NCBI GenBank assembly: GCA_028564925.1
Contig: CM053033.1
Span: forward strand, 80,385,468-80,449,467
DNA: 64,000 nucleotides
Reading direction: 5' to 3'
DNA from: Lithobates sylvaticus
Taxonomy: Eukaryota; Chordata; Amphibia; Anura; Ranidae
Part shown: piece after piece, positions 22,013 to 34,079 of the stretch
How the letters are laid out: each line of letters starts with the position of its first letter
Numbering within the stretch: position 1 is the first letter of the stretch
Notes under the pieces: model-generated
Told to the model about the DNA's origin: nothing
What the model saw: the letters and a program-made list of their open reading frames with translations, nothing else
Databases searched by the model: none
Made by a program: the position numbers and the translations under genes

Positions 22013-22432
22013 TTACATATCTATAAACACCATAAAACACCAGCCGAGTCCACCGACAAGCAGCATGGTTACATGAATCCCATAAATAAGCAGTTCGTTC
22101 AAGAGGCTAAAGTCGACCCGCCTCCGCCCTAGCAGCAGCAGGATGATGGACAGTTTGTACTGTAAGCGTAGGAAAATTCGAATGCCAACATACTGAAGGC
22201 AAAATAAGATCGAGAGTGCCACCCAGAGGATGGAAGTGAAAAGGCTGCAGCTGAAATACAGCAGGAAGCGGATGAATCCATACATCCATCTGGACTTCAA
22301 GTAGATGTCAAAGTTGTTGTACTTGGTGCGCACCAGGTGCGTGGTCCGGACAGGTCCACAGGCGGAATGCAAGCAGGTAGTGTGGGGGCCGTGGAAAGAG
22401 CGAACACGGCGGGGAATGGGGATTACAGGCAT
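22013..22432 (-). CDS. tmem250: Transmembrane protein 250 (complete coding exon)
   Basis: The 139-codon frame begins MPVIPIPRRVRSFHGPHTTC and ends LVGGLGWCFMVFIDM with a TAA stop (22013-22015). Length and sequence agree, from memory, with mammalian TMEM250 (C9orf69), which is also 139 residues and nearly identical at both ends. Features: a basic, conserved N-terminus (residues 1-50) with TKYNNFDIYLKSRWMYG; hydrophobic segments at about 52-80 and 84-101; an LGRRRVDF basic loop (101-108); and a last hydrophobic segment at about 112-136. This suggests a small multi-pass membrane protein. The human protein is known as a herpesvirus UL25-binding protein and has been linked to cell proliferation; its molecular role is poorly defined. 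The start is supported by conservation and by a splice acceptor 78 bases upstream. No disruption is seen, and the gene is clearly under constraint, unlike everything around it. Confidence 0.95.
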   Translation of the reverse strand: MPVIPIPRRVRSFHGPHTTCLHSACGPVRTTHLVRTKYNNFDIYLKSRWMYGFIRFLLYFSCSLFTSILWVALSILFCLQYVGIRIFLRLQYKLSIILLLLGRRRVDFSLLNELLIYGIHVTMLLVGGLGWCFMVFIDM

Positions 22433-22512
22433 CAGGCACCCTGGCGTATGCAGAGTCGCAGGGGAGGGCGTAGTAGGTTCATATCACCAGGTTGGCAGGT
22501 TGCCATAAAACT
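22433..22512 (-). other. tmem250: tmem250 5' UTR part of coding exon and splice acceptor
   Basis: On the minus strand a polypyrimidine tract ending TTATTTCTTTTCTTCTCAG (AG at 22512-22511) is followed by 78 bases without an upstream ATG in frame and then the start codon at 22432. This fits the known gene structure of a non-coding first exon plus a single coding exon. Confidence 0.7.
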
Positions 22513-22859
22513 GAGAAGAAAAGAAATAAGGGACAAGGGGTCGGAAATCCAGCATCCTCCTTACCTGGAAAAGGAGAAAGGTCTTAAAGCAAAAATTATG
22601 GCTTAGCTCATATGATCTTCATTTATTACAATTGTAACATAGCTACCATGTAATGTAAAAGTCATTCGTTAATTTAAGCTGTAAATGTATAAAAATACAC
22701 ATCAATAAACAAATTTGCTATTATTGATTTCAGGTTTCTGACCTAAACTGGCTATACTTGCATCACTTCTTTTTCACAAATGTAAAAAAAGGTGCTTTAA
22801 GCGACACATGAATGAAATGCAGTTAAAGAACATCTCCTTTTTGCTTTCTTCCCTTTTAC

Positions 22860-23130
22860 CTTCGCTCCTCCCACCCCTTTTTATTTTTTTTATTTTGTTT
22901 GTCCATTAGTCTTACCATGTCTTGGACCTCCGAGTCCAGATACTCATTCCCACTTCCGGCTCAGTCGCCGGATGCTTTTACTGTTTGCCTTTACATTTTG
23001 AAATATATTTTGTTTGTATTTATGTGAGTGATGTTTTCTTCCCCTGTGCGGGACCACTTTGCCTTCCTTTTCTTCAAGCCTGTACTCTGGCATTGTTTTT
23101 CTCAATAAAAATGATTGCACCAGAAATGCG
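22860..23130 (+). mobile_element. Possible L1-like LINE 3' end
   Basis: T-rich sequence with GTCTTACCATGTCTTGG and a terminal TTTTTCTCAATAAAAATGATTG resembles 3' untranslated ends of amphibian L1-type LINEs. No coding motif confirms it. The flanking sequence 22513-24030 has no other recognisable feature and would be tmem250 intron. Confidence 0.35.
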
Positions 23131-24030
23131 GTTAAAGAGTGCCAATTGAAGTGCTGGAGAAATGTATTTTATGTATAATCCACATTATTATAAAAATTCA
23201 TAAAATAAAGCAAATCCATTTTAGGGGTCAGCAAAAAAACTCCAATGGATAATCCATAATAGATGATTTCCAGTACCTTTAATGGCACTAGTTACCCTCA
23301 TACCAATAATCACAAGCCCGAAGTTCCATTGTTCCTGGGTACTTTGTTGGTAAGCTGCTCCTAATTCCAAACACCACTCAGTGATGTGAACAATTTTAAT
23401 CAAAGATAATGTTACGTGATTCAGCAAAACCTACTAGCCTTCAGAGAATTAGAAAAGCAATATACTAACTAAATAAGGCTTATACACAAGTATTTTTATG
23501 CATTTCGTTTTTTTAGGTTGAGACAGATAAAAGTGTATAGTAAAAAAGAGCAAATGTTGTTCTATAGAGCTGCACTTCATTTATAACTGTATTTGAAATG
23601 TAATTTAAAATTTCCTTGCCACATATCCTGCTTTTGGAAACTGCTTACACACATGAATGCATTATAAACAGGACCTTGGTCTGTAATAGTATTAGCATCA
23701 CGTAATTCCATATTCAGCAGAAATCTGACGGAGAGACATGGGCAACACCAAATGACATTCAGACATTTCTATATTAGACAGTACACAGGGATGACAACAT
23801 TGTGTTGGTGCTCCTTCATTATCCAATCGCAGGTTGGATGGTCCTTGACCAAACTGTAATGCTTTTTATTGCAGTAGAGAAAAGTAGAGTCAGAGCCTGG
23901 CTGCGCTGTGCTGCGAGAGATGCCTGTAACGGAAAACTGGCTGCACAGAATTACAATTTTTTTGTGTGCCTACGGTTCCACTTTCAAGCCCAACTTTAGC
24001 CAAAAACTTAGGTTATTACCCGATACATTT

Positions 24031-27000
24031 TTTTCCCATGAATTTGTCAGGACAGTTCACTAGCCCACCTGCAGAAAGCACAAGATCAGAAAATTTAAAA
24101 AGGCTGCCAGGAGCCCTGTCCTGGAGAATTTATGGAAAAGGATTTATCAGGTACTAACTCAGGTATTCCCAAATCATCCTCCATGACAGTTCACTAGAGG
24201 GACTAGCAAGTTGTTACCCAAGGTTACCTAAAGCACCTTCCTTTTGAAGGCTTAATCTTGGCTGGAACGAAGTTTAAATTGGAGCTTTAGTCTGGAAATT
24301 ACGTCCTGATAGATTACTTAAAGGTCTGCCCTTTTGCAGGTATAACATTAAAAATGAATGCCTATACTGTTTAAAATCCAGTAATGTACGTTCTCATTCG
24401 GCTCTGTACATGCTCAGTGGTTCTCTCTTCTGTGCTGAAAAACAGGTCACTAGAGCCTGATCTGCCGGCAGCCTAAAGATTTACTGCTGCTCATGGGCTC
24501 TGGGCTTCAGCAAAATGGAAGCCTCTGGCAAGAAGAAACAGGAACAATGCTAAAAGGTGATTTACAGCACACTTATTAATGTAGAATATATGTTGCTTGC
24601 TGAAGAACATTGTTTTTTTAATCAAGTTGTTATGGGTAAAGGTCTGCTTTAATCTGACGAGTGCTTAACAAGTGTGTTATATGTAGTTCATGTGGCTGCT
24701 TTACAGATCTGCTCAACAGAGGCACAGTCTTATTTTTTAGGCACGGTTTAGTAGGTTATGCTAATCTCTAGCCAGATCCAGGTTACAATGAATACTGTGG
24801 ATGCTTTATTTCCTCTCTTAGGTTCATGAGAGTATAAAGGAGGGCCTTGTATTTTTTCACACCTGGATACTCTTGGTGCATTGGTGCATGCAACTTCTAA
24901 CATCTAAGGAGGCAAACTTGTTTGATAGGAGCATCTGTAATTGAGAGGGGTGTTAAAAAGTCTACTTAATACCATCTGTAGGTCCCAAGTACGTATAACG
25001 ACCTTTAAAAGGTTTATGCCTAAGCTTTAAAGAAATGCCTACTGTAGAGGGGGGGGGGGGTAATTAGAGAGGGTTTTTTTATTTGTGAAAATACTGATGG
25101 GGCCTCAGCATGGGCTTTGATAGTAATGGAAACTAGACCCTTAACCACCCCTTTGTAGGAAGACCCAATACTAATTGAACTCTTGTAGTTTGGGTTGTTA
25201 AATGACTTTCAGGCCTGGCAAAACCTTTGTCTTCAATTGTCCTCTATTCAGAATTCATGCAAACAGTTTTTGCAACAACAGATAAGGATATAGGACTTGG
25301 TGTTGTGACGGGAGAGCCTTCCTGTTCAGGAGAAGCATACAGGGGTTTTCTGCCATCCTGGGGGGTCCAGGGGGATTGAGGACCAGGCCCTCCTAAGGCT
25401 GGGGGCAATCAGGACTATTCTGAAATGCTTGTATTAACGTCCTTGATTACCTTGTGGGCTAGTGCATACTGCCCAATAGGTTCCCTTGTGGATTCAAATA
25501 GAAAAACGTTTGTATTTTGGCATTTTGTAAAGTAGGTCCAATTGAAGATGTCTCCATCTTATCACTAGTAAATTTAATACCTGCTGGTGTAGGGCCCATT
25601 TTCCTTGTCTGATTTAGGTTTGGGCTCAGTAAGATTGCCATGATGTTTTCCTTTCTTCAGGATATGGATATTGTGGCCAAGCTTTCCTCCGTCCAGGTCA
25701 TTACAGGATTGACCATATTCAGAAGTGTCTTGGACCTGGTACCCCCTGGTGATTTAGGTAGGACACTGTCATAATTTTGTCTGACAGTATCAGTACATGT
25801 TTTATTAAAATTCTGGGTCTAAATGCTTCCCCCACTGCCTGGTGTTCACTTGTCATTTGATGATTGTAAGGCAAAGGGAGGTGGCCATCTGCCTTGGGCA
25901 GGGTTGTTGATGAAGTGATGGACTTCTGGTGCTGGCATCCATAGTAACTTTCAATTGCGTTGGGTAGCACCATAACCTCTCTTGACTGAGGTAGCTCTTC
26001 TTAGTCCACCATTTCAGAACATTTTTCACTCTCTTGGTCATATTTAGAGGTCTGCCCAGACTTTCCTTTAAGTTCATTCCATTTTGCTAGGTCTAGGTTC
26101 TTAAGTGGTCTACAATGAGCCTGAGCCCCACCCACCCCCCAGAATGGCCAACATTATGCTGCCTGAAATAGACATTGCTTTTCATGTTGGTAGTGCATCA
26201 AGGTTCTGCACCTTGCCAGGGATGAAATCTTCGACATGTCATCGTCTATAAATAAAGGTAACCTGGAAAAATTGCAGAAAGAAAATATAGCTTGATCAGG
26301 GCTTGACCTAGATTAAGGTCAGGGTCAGAGTTCATGGTCAGGGTCAGGGTAATTTAGGTATGATAAAAAAAAAAATGCAGTGTGTCAAGTAGGATAACAA
26401 ATGTGCACTGTTTCTTGGCCCAACTATAGTTAGGAACAACAAATAATGTACACTTGTATGTTATTGCTGCCAACGTCAGGAGTAGGAGAGTTTTTTTTAT
26501 TTATTTTTGGTAGAAAAATTCTTCTTGCTGGGGGCAGGCCAAAACGACAGTGCCTGAAAATGGAAAAAATGCTAAGGTGTGTGGCCATGCTTTCTTTTTT
26601 TTTTGGGGGGGGGGGGGGGGTGATTTCTTATATGCATGCTTTCCATCCTAAATCTATGTATCTCACTACTTGTTTATAAAGATGTTAATTAGGCAAAACC
26701 TCCCCAGTGGTTTCTGATTTGCTGAAGGGAGTTCTACTAAAGACTGGTTCATATTTGTGGCTAATGTTGGGTTTAGGGGAATCTGGTGAGAAAAGGTTTC
26801 TGGGGCTGGTCTCAGCAATTTAGGCTTGTAAGCCTCTCCGGATTAGGTTCAGGAAGAAAAAAGGTAGGAGCATTGCTGCTCCCCATCAGTTGGATGAAGC
26901 CCCCTCAATCTTACACCAATTTCTTGCATTTAGCTATTCTTCCGAAAAATAACCTTCCTGTCTGCTGTTCCTTCTAATATTTTCTAAAGCTCCAACCGAA

Positions 27001-28020
27001 AAATCTGTTTTTGGGAATGGTATGCTTTCAGCCTCTGCTGCCACCACTTTAGAGATGAGTGGAATAGACTCCATTACATCTTCTGTAGAGATTTGGCACA
27101 GGTGCGCCTGTATCTGTTCAATCCAGAAATCAAAGTTCCCGGTGACACAGGTATTGGCCTGTTAGCTTAAATGCTCAAGCAGATGTTTTCCATGCCTTTT
27201 TCTTTAATAAATATTTCAATTTTCCCCATGTCCTCAAAATGATAAATCAGATTTTTTCTTTTTAGATAACCCGACAAGACAGGTGTCTTTTTCTTTTGGA
27301 AAAAATTTGCCTATCTGCTGGGTCCTTCTATTTCCATAGTATGATGTTCTTCACAAAAGACAATGTCCTTTGGTTTTCCTCTTTGCCAGTGTACAGTTGG
27401 TCTTGAATAGATTTGACTTTTGTTTGCTCCTGGATCTGTTCTGTAGAGTTTATCACTTTGAACAGTTTTTCAGGTTCTTCAAATGGAAATATATACTGTA
27501 TATCTTGAAGTACAGGATTCTTCCCTTCCCCTTGTTTCGCTTTCCTCCCAGGCTAAAAGTTATGAGCTATGTTCTTTTCCCTTTTCTATATTGTGAAAGT
27601 CTTTCGAGTCGATCTCAGGCCTGGATTCTCTTGGTGTCTTTTGTGGCAGAAATTTAGGTGACATTTGTGCAGGTCTATGTATATGTTTTAGGATGTTACC
27701 AGACAAGTATACAAGCATAAAAATCTTAGAAATGGAGGCAGATAAGCGCAACACCAGTGTAACTCCAGCTAGGTAACCTCCCTTTGGACCTCTCTGCCTT
27801 AGGCTTATAGTCACATAGGCCCAAAACGTAGCCTCCAGCTGGAGGACCTCTGCACCTGACCCAAGAGGAAAACAAAAAAAAAAAATAAGAAAACCAGCAA
27901 GCTGGTTGCAGAAGGCAGGAAGCACAAGAACCAAAGGGCAATGGCTCCTGTGAGCCTTCCAGACACTCTGATCCTGTGTTTCCTGCAGGTGGGTGGAGAT
28001 AAGTGAACCATCCTCAATGA
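24031..28020 (-). mobile_element. DIRS-like retroelement fossil, broken
   Basis: Minus-strand translation near 25850-26080 shows a block resembling the RNase H region of DIRS-type retroelements (NVLKWWTKKSYLSQERLW ... TMDASTRS). The left edge carries short inverted and direct repeats (CCATGACAGTTCACTAGAGG and relatives between 24040 and 24200) laid out like those at 58166-58480. The copy is old and has many breaks. Smaller repeats seem to be inserted (for example about 24320-24650). Outer limits are approximate. Confidence 0.5.
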
Positions 28021-28802
28021 AGATTTGGAAACTTTTATTTAATAAAGTGGTAAAGGGTTAGAGACTGTCAGAGTTTTATTACCGTGTTGCCAGAAGGGAG
28101 ATTGTCCCTCTGATGCTTTCACAGATCTATGTGAAATCTCTTCAAATCAAAAGGCAAAAATTGTAATAAAGAGTTAGAACACACACACACACACACACAC
28201 ACAAAATCGCACGTGCAGTCTAAGTGTACTGCTGAATGTACCACAATACTTGGCTCAATGGTAAACAATGGACCGAAGCTGAAATATACTTATCTTAATA
28301 TGAGACTACTTAGAATCAGAATGAGCCTTACAAGCACCAGCACTTTTGCAATTCAAAAAAGAAAAAAAAAAAAAAAAAAAGGAACAAGCTCCTAAGTATT
28401 TGATATTATGTAGCTTTATTTTTATGCTACCGGATTGCTGCTTTAAAACAAAAGCGTAGACAAAAAGCTAAATAAACATTTGAAATACACATTTGTCAAT
28501 TATCCTACCTGCCAAAAATGCATAATGCTGTTGAACCAGTTTTCTAATCCAGAAAGCCCGGACCTCTGACTTTTCTAAACTGTAGATGAAGAAATATAGC
28601 TTGGTCAAGGCTGTGACAAAATATAGCTTGGTCAAGGCTGTGACAGCTTACTGGTGGGGTGTTACACATGCTTTCTCCTCCAATCAGCAAACTCTAATTG
28701 TTATATTTAAAAGCACTGAGCAACACAGTAACTCCTGATTAGCTAAGGCATTGCTCTTTCTTTGTCAGTCTAAATGCTACTGTGCAGGGGATTACCAACA
28801 AC
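28021..28802. other. No gene; microsatellite and short tandem duplication
   Basis: (AC)n at 28179-28202, an A-run near 28362, and a 27-bp unit (ATATAGCTTGGTCAAGGCTG core) present twice at about 28594-28645. Confidence 0.55.
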
Positions 28803-29253
28803 TAGGGGTGCAACGAATCGTCGCCGATCCGTGATCCGAACGGGTCACCCTGTTCGGATCGGCACACCCCACGATCCGCGGAGCGCTCCGTGGCCTCAGC
28901 CTTAGAAAAGGCTGCGGCTTCGGCCTAGCTCCGGAGCGGCGGCCATCTTGGTACACCCCGCGGCCATTTACAATGTGATCGCTCCATCAAATGACGGAGT
29001 GATCACTTGTAAACAAACTCTACATTACACCCTGCCAATACTCTGCATTACACCCGGCGATACCCAGCCAATATTACAGTGGGGGAGATGGCGTGGATAT
29101 TACAGTGGGGGAGATGGCGTGGATATTACAGTGGGGACTATATGGTGGTGGAATTTTCACAGGTTTTTGCAAATTCAATTATTATTTGCTGATCCGATCC
29201 GTGACTCTGATCCGAGGATCAATCCGAGAGTTTTTTGATCCGTTGCACCCCTA
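28803..29253. mobile_element. hAT MITE (451 bp) with perfect target duplication
   Basis: Ends TAGGGGTGCAACGAATC and GATCCGTTGCACCCCTA are inverted. The 8-bp duplication CCAACAAC is perfect (28795-28802, 29254-29261). Many GATCCG motifs and a 25-bp tandem pair (ATTACAGTGGGGGAGATGGC core, about 29072-29125) are inside. Non-coding. Confidence 0.92.
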
Positions 29254-29957
29254 CCAACAACCAGTACAAATAAGTACTATTCAAATATAAATTTCTAATG
29301 AATAACTGCACAAATAGGGGAGTCTTAAATTGCTGTCTATGCTTACTCTTTGAACTATTTGCTAACACCACAACTATTATGGCAGGATCAGCATGCAAAC
29401 AAACTTCCAGCCACTGTGGCAGCCCTGAATTTGTTTACCTTTTTACTCCTAGTTATGTAGTAAAAAGTGATTTGGGAGGCTGTACACCTGCCACTATGTA
29501 CCACTTCTACAAGGTGGGGAATATGACAGGCTTCCCCCATTATGTGTCTTAGTAGTGAACATGTCAGGCTTACACAATCACCCCCCTCCTTCCCAACTAT
29601 GTGTCCTGGACTTCTGGGCTTAAGTGTCAAAACCTCCATGAGGAAGAAGAGCACCAGATGAAAACCTGTCACCTGCTCTATGCTATCATATAATTAGCCC
29701 TTTTATGATAACTTTAAAATTAATTAAAAAAAAAAAAAAAAACACACCCTCCAAAAAACATAACATATGAATGCAGACACATTGGGTTTGCATGCAAAAA
29801 TAATATTTAAAAATTGCAGTGCATGCCAGAGTGAGAGCAATAGTTTTAGGGCCATCAATTATAGTTAACTCTAAATTGATAAGCTTTTAAAGATTCACCT
29901 ATGAACAATTTTAAGTATCAGTTTTTGTTGCTTCGCGTCAGCATGCAATTTTGAAGC
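29254..29957. other. No gene recognised
   Basis: A-run near 29725. Short open frames only. Confidence 0.45.
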
Positions 29958-30187
29958 TTAAAGTGGAAGTAAACCCTCCTATCGTTTTCAGCCAAGGAAG
30001 CTGCCATCTTTGCCTCTGTTTAATCTTCAACTGCCACGGTGCTGCACATGCACATGTGATCCATTATGACACCAGCCATTGGATGGTTTGACTGTTTGGT
30101 TGAGAGCACAGCCAATGTGCAGTTAGCATTCACGGCATGCCTTTTTTTTTTGAAACTGTTAAATTGATGGGTTTACTTCCACTTTAA
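29958..30187. mobile_element. TTAAAG-ended MITE (230 bp)
   Basis: Ends TTAAAGTGGAAGTAAACCC and GGGTTTACTTCCACTTTAA are exact inverted repeats of 19 bp. Non-coding. Confidence 0.82.
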
Positions 30188-30430
30188 GGCCCCTTCCACA
30201 CACACTGTCCAATCAGGTTCGCCTGTCCGTTCTCCAGGCGGACCTGATCGGACACTCGAATTCAGCTCTATGTCAGCGGTGTCCGATCCGGTCCACCAAA
30301 TCCCGACGGATAAAAGGTCCTATTTTTCATCCATCTGGCAGATTGGATGAAAAAGGGACCACCTGTCCGTTTTCATCCGATCTCCCCATACAGGAGAGCG
30401 GGGCTCTGACAGGTTCGTCTTGATGTTAAA
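30188..30430. repeat. GGCCCCTT-type MITE, left half
   Basis: The left end GGCCCCTTCCACACACACTG directly follows the previous element. It contains GACCTGATCGGACACTC and AAAACGGACAGG-type blocks. A right half of the same family is at 37190-37334, ending GTGAAAGGGGCC. Confidence 0.5.
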
Positions 30431-31742
30431 TCAACATAGCCTCACGTTTTATATTTTACACGACAAAAAAAACAAAAAAAACACTGCTTTTCTACAGAGT
30501 CTCTGATTTCATAAAATATATTATATTTAAAAGTTTGCATTTTAGTACGCGTGTGCAAAATGAAAAAAAATAAATAAAATGGCTCCGGCAGCAAAAGGTT
30601 AAAGTGAACCTGTGCTTTCCCAGGTATAAAAGAGCAACAGATTAATTGTAATATCCCCCTTCCCAGCAGAAGATACTTACCTTAATTTCTCTAACCTTTT
30701 TCCCCCATTACACACCTTTTTCTTTGCAGTCTTCAGGCCATTCTATTACGTCAATCTAGGAGTAATGTGTGCCCAGGCTGCGTGATGTCCATAACAACCT
30801 GGATTCACAGGAAGTGCGTTGAATGGCCCTGGCCATCATTTAACCTGGGAGAGACCAGCACGAAGGAGAAGAAAGTAAGGGTCAGTGCGAGTCAGTGGAG
30901 CGTTTTCTCATATTTTGAAGGACCTGACAGGGTCGCATTAGGTATATCCATTTAAAAAAGACACTGAACCCTTGCGCTTTCAGGGAAAAGTGACAGTGTC
31001 TGTAAATGGGCTAACCCTGATCCACTAAAACTCAAACTGCCAGCGCTACCTGCCACTCCTTTCTCTGCCGCAGCTGGTAATAGTATTTTGTTTTTCCAGA
31101 TTTGGGGGAGTATAGTGAAACTTTGCAGAAGGTCTTACCTGACTGAGTCAACTGCTGGAGATTAAAGGATTTGGAATCTGGATTCACTGCAGTGCACTCC
31201 CTATAGCTGACTGCTTAATGCTGCTCCACGATTAATCATAATTTTATTGTACTGGTGAGTCAAAGATTTAGCAATACTACTGTGTCCACAGACTTTGTGT
31301 ACAAAGTATTTATGTTTTGCTTCCGACTTGGATTTGTAAAACACTTTGAGCTATATAAAAAGCGGTAATTACATATTGAAATAGACCATATGAAGCAAGA
31401 TTCACTCATATTTGTTGTTGCTTATGCCATGTAATGCTTCCATCGCACTATGCAGGTTAATTAGAATGTGATGTAAACATGGGGAAAAAGAACAGTGAAT
31501 GCATCTCAAACCCATTTCAGATGCAAGGCACTTCTTTGCTGAAAGCATATTGTGAATGGCTTTCATTTGAGTGTAAAGCTCACATTTGCCAACTAACAGA
31601 GAAAAGACAGACGCAGATCAATAAAAGCAAACCTCTGGGTGAGGAAAATATTCAACCAATTAGTTTTAAAGAATAACTCAATCACAAACAAATCCTATTT
31701 TCGTATGGCGTAGCTGCTTAGCTTTTTAAATACAACATATTA
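30431..31742. other. No gene recognised; repeat-like blocks
   Basis: 30640-30960 resembles a dispersed repeat also hinted at 34880-35320 (shared GAAGGACCTGACA block). No protein motif or transposon end pair. Confidence 0.4.
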
Positions 31743-32115
31743 GGCCTCATTTACATGGTCGTACGGATCCATATGCCCATGTGAAGGGTGGTCTTTAACT
31801 GCCTGGGAGGCACAGGGGTGTGCAGGCAGTCTGTTTAACTCAAAGACAGGCGGCTGGCTGCACAGAACTTCATGCACATACTGGAGTGTACATCTGTGTG
31901 GGTCCGATACCCAGATCGGAATGCAGTCTGTCTGCGCCCTAATACGTGCATTGTACCCGCATGGATGTGCACGAAGGTCAATGCAGACAGCCGCTTGTCA
32001 TTCATTTGAAAAGGCTGCCTGCATGCCTTTGCACAGAACTACCTGTGCATCCTGGGTGGCTGAAGACAACCCATCCCAAGGGCGTAAGGATCGGTACACC
32101 TGTGTGACTGAGGCC
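31743..32115. mobile_element. Harbinger-type MITE (373 bp)
   Basis: The left end is GGCCTCATTTACATGG and the right end is CTGTGTGACTGAGGCC. It is flanked by TTA on both sides (31740-31742 and 32116-32118), the Harbinger target. Non-coding. Confidence 0.75.
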
Positions 32116-32118
32116 TTA

Positions 32119-32460
32119 ACGTGTAAAGTGGGGGAAGGATCAAAAACCCTATCCTTTTATGTTTTCCTGTCTTTGTCTCTTTGTGAGGTTTCCCTTTACT
32201 TCATGTCCTGGAGACAAAACAGGAAGTGACAGGAAATCTCAACAAATTGAGACAAATTACCTTGAGACAGCTGTCACCAGAACAGGTGTCCCCATTGGAA
32301 GATCGCCCCTCACCTCTTGTTCTGTCAGACAACTGTAAAAATTATGTATTTCCCCATCACTTTCTGTTTGTGACAATGGTCACCAGAATAAATAAAAGAG
32401 GGTAAAACTACAGTACCTAGCAGAGACACAGACATCAATAAAATATTGGCAGGGGTTCTA
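32119..32460. repeat. Dispersed repeat, family also at 19088-19440
   Basis: Contains AACAGGAAGTGACAGGAAAT, CCATTGGAAGATCGCCCC and TGTGACAATGGTCACC in the order seen in the other copy. Non-coding. Confidence 0.5.
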
Positions 32461-32511
32461 ACTCTTTGCTACTGTATAAAAATAAATAAATAGTTTGGGC
32501 TATACATATTC

Positions 32512-32927
32512 TTAAAGTGGTTGTACACCCTTTACAACCACTTTTTGCAACAAGTAAGCCTATAATAAGGCTTACCTGTAGCTACCCCGGATATCTCCTA
32601 AACCTGCACGGTTTAGGAGATATCCCCTGTATCTGCATGTGCCGTCATCGGCATGTGCGCACTGAGGCAATGACACGTATGTGCCATTGCCTCAGTGAGT
32701 GTGCCTTTACCGTCATTGCGGCTCCAGCCAATCACATTGCTGGAGCCCGCGATACCCGGAAGTAACTCTGGGAGCAATGTCGCTGGCCGGAGCGGGGTAC
32801 GAGGACCGCAGCGATCTCGGGTAAGCAATTCATAATGAGCACGTATGCTATGCATATGCATACTAGCTCATTATGCCTTTGTCTTGCAGGTTTTTTTTTT
32901 TTTGTCGTGGGTTTACAACCACTTTAA
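32512..32927. mobile_element. TTAAAG-ended MITE (416 bp) carrying four hairpins
   Basis: Ends TTAAAGTGGTTGTACACCC and GGGTTTACAACCACTTTAA. Inside, four perfect stem-loops follow each other: 16-bp stem (32589-32604/32610-32625), 10-bp stem (32635-32644/32649-32658), 13-bp stem (32660-32672/32685-32697) and 9-bp stem (32720-32728/32739-32747). No coding sequence. Confidence 0.82.
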
Positions 32928-33110
32928 ACCGCACCTAAACCTAAAAAGAAAAAATTATAATGTATTCCTCTTTTACGGTGGCAATACTCCTCCACTATCT
33001 CTGGAGGAGCACTATGGCCACCCCTGGACAGCGGTATTGTCAGCCTGTAGAGAGGGTAGTGTTAGATGGAATATTAGATTTAGATATACTTTACATAAGT
33101 GACTAACAAC
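32928..33110. other. No feature recognised
   Basis: Short unassigned spacer between two MITEs. Confidence 0.4.
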
Positions 33111-33583
33111 TTAAAGCCCGATTTCTGGCAAAAAACAACCCCCTCTCATCCCTCCCACTACCCTCTAGCCGATAGCCAAAACGTAAAATAAAACCCTGAT
33201 CAAAATACCCTTCTTACTTACCTAAGCCTGCGGTCACCTGACTTTCAGGTCCTGATCCTTCATTCCTCTTTTTTTTTGCTGGAATTCTTCAGGTGTCTAT
33301 ATCACTGTCTGCATGTCGCGGACATTTTCTATAAGCTTTCCAGCGGCAGGTTCTCTTAGGAGACAAAAGAGGACTAAGGTCATTGCAAGGGGATAACTTG
33401 CACATCTAGACCAGTGGTTCCTGCAGTGGTAAACAGCACCGGCAAGGGACCCTGGTGGCAGATTCTTCCCATCTTCCTTCAAGACAAAAAAAAATTAAAA
33501 TGGCTTATGTTATCGGTTAGAGGGGGGGTGGGAGGTAGAGATGGGTGAGATCATTTCCATTTTTGCCTAGAGATGGGCTTTAA
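33111..33583. mobile_element. TTAAAG-ended MITE (473 bp)
   Basis: Ends TTAAAGCCCGATTTCTGGC and GCCTAGAGATGGGCTTTAA. The terminal inverted repeat is exact over the first 10 bases and then diverges. Non-coding. Confidence 0.68.
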
Positions 33584-34079
33584 CACCTAATTCCACCTAA
33601 AACTTTGTAAAGGGGGATCTAAAAATCACAGCATACATCTTCTCTTTTATATCAGCATTGCAATAGAAATACAAATAGTTATTTTTTACAATCCAATACA
33701 AGCTTTCTTGTAAAAGATCTCCTTTCATGTTGTGATCTCTGCCTGTCGGAAGGTAGGCTCTGTGAAATGGGTGACGTACAGGGCATAGTGAATATGCATC
33801 ACAGAATTTAAGGAAGTAAATGGGATCTACACAAAGTAAATTTTCAAATTTCAAGATTATTTATATTAACCGGAGTAGACTAGAAATAATTCAAATTCAA
33901 TGTGCAAAATAGTATATGGCTTTACTTTTTGACCATAGATACACTTTAATCAGTAAGAGATTTATTTTTTTCATTTTGAGATAAAAAGGTTTTAAAAGCT
34001 ACGCTCACCATTTCCAGAAAATAGCCTATGTAGTCAAGTGGCCCCCAGTAGGTATTAACAGCTTCTCAACCGCCATATG
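33584..34079. other. No gene recognised
   Basis: No coding motif, transposon ends or RNA gene seen. Confidence 0.45.

Noticed and set aside
1915-26622. Long G or C homopolymers (near 1915, 4346, 4611, 19806, 21718, 25050, 26604) as regulatory quadruplexes
   Set aside because: Isolated homopolymers of uncertain length, prone to sequencing error; no repeated tract pattern.
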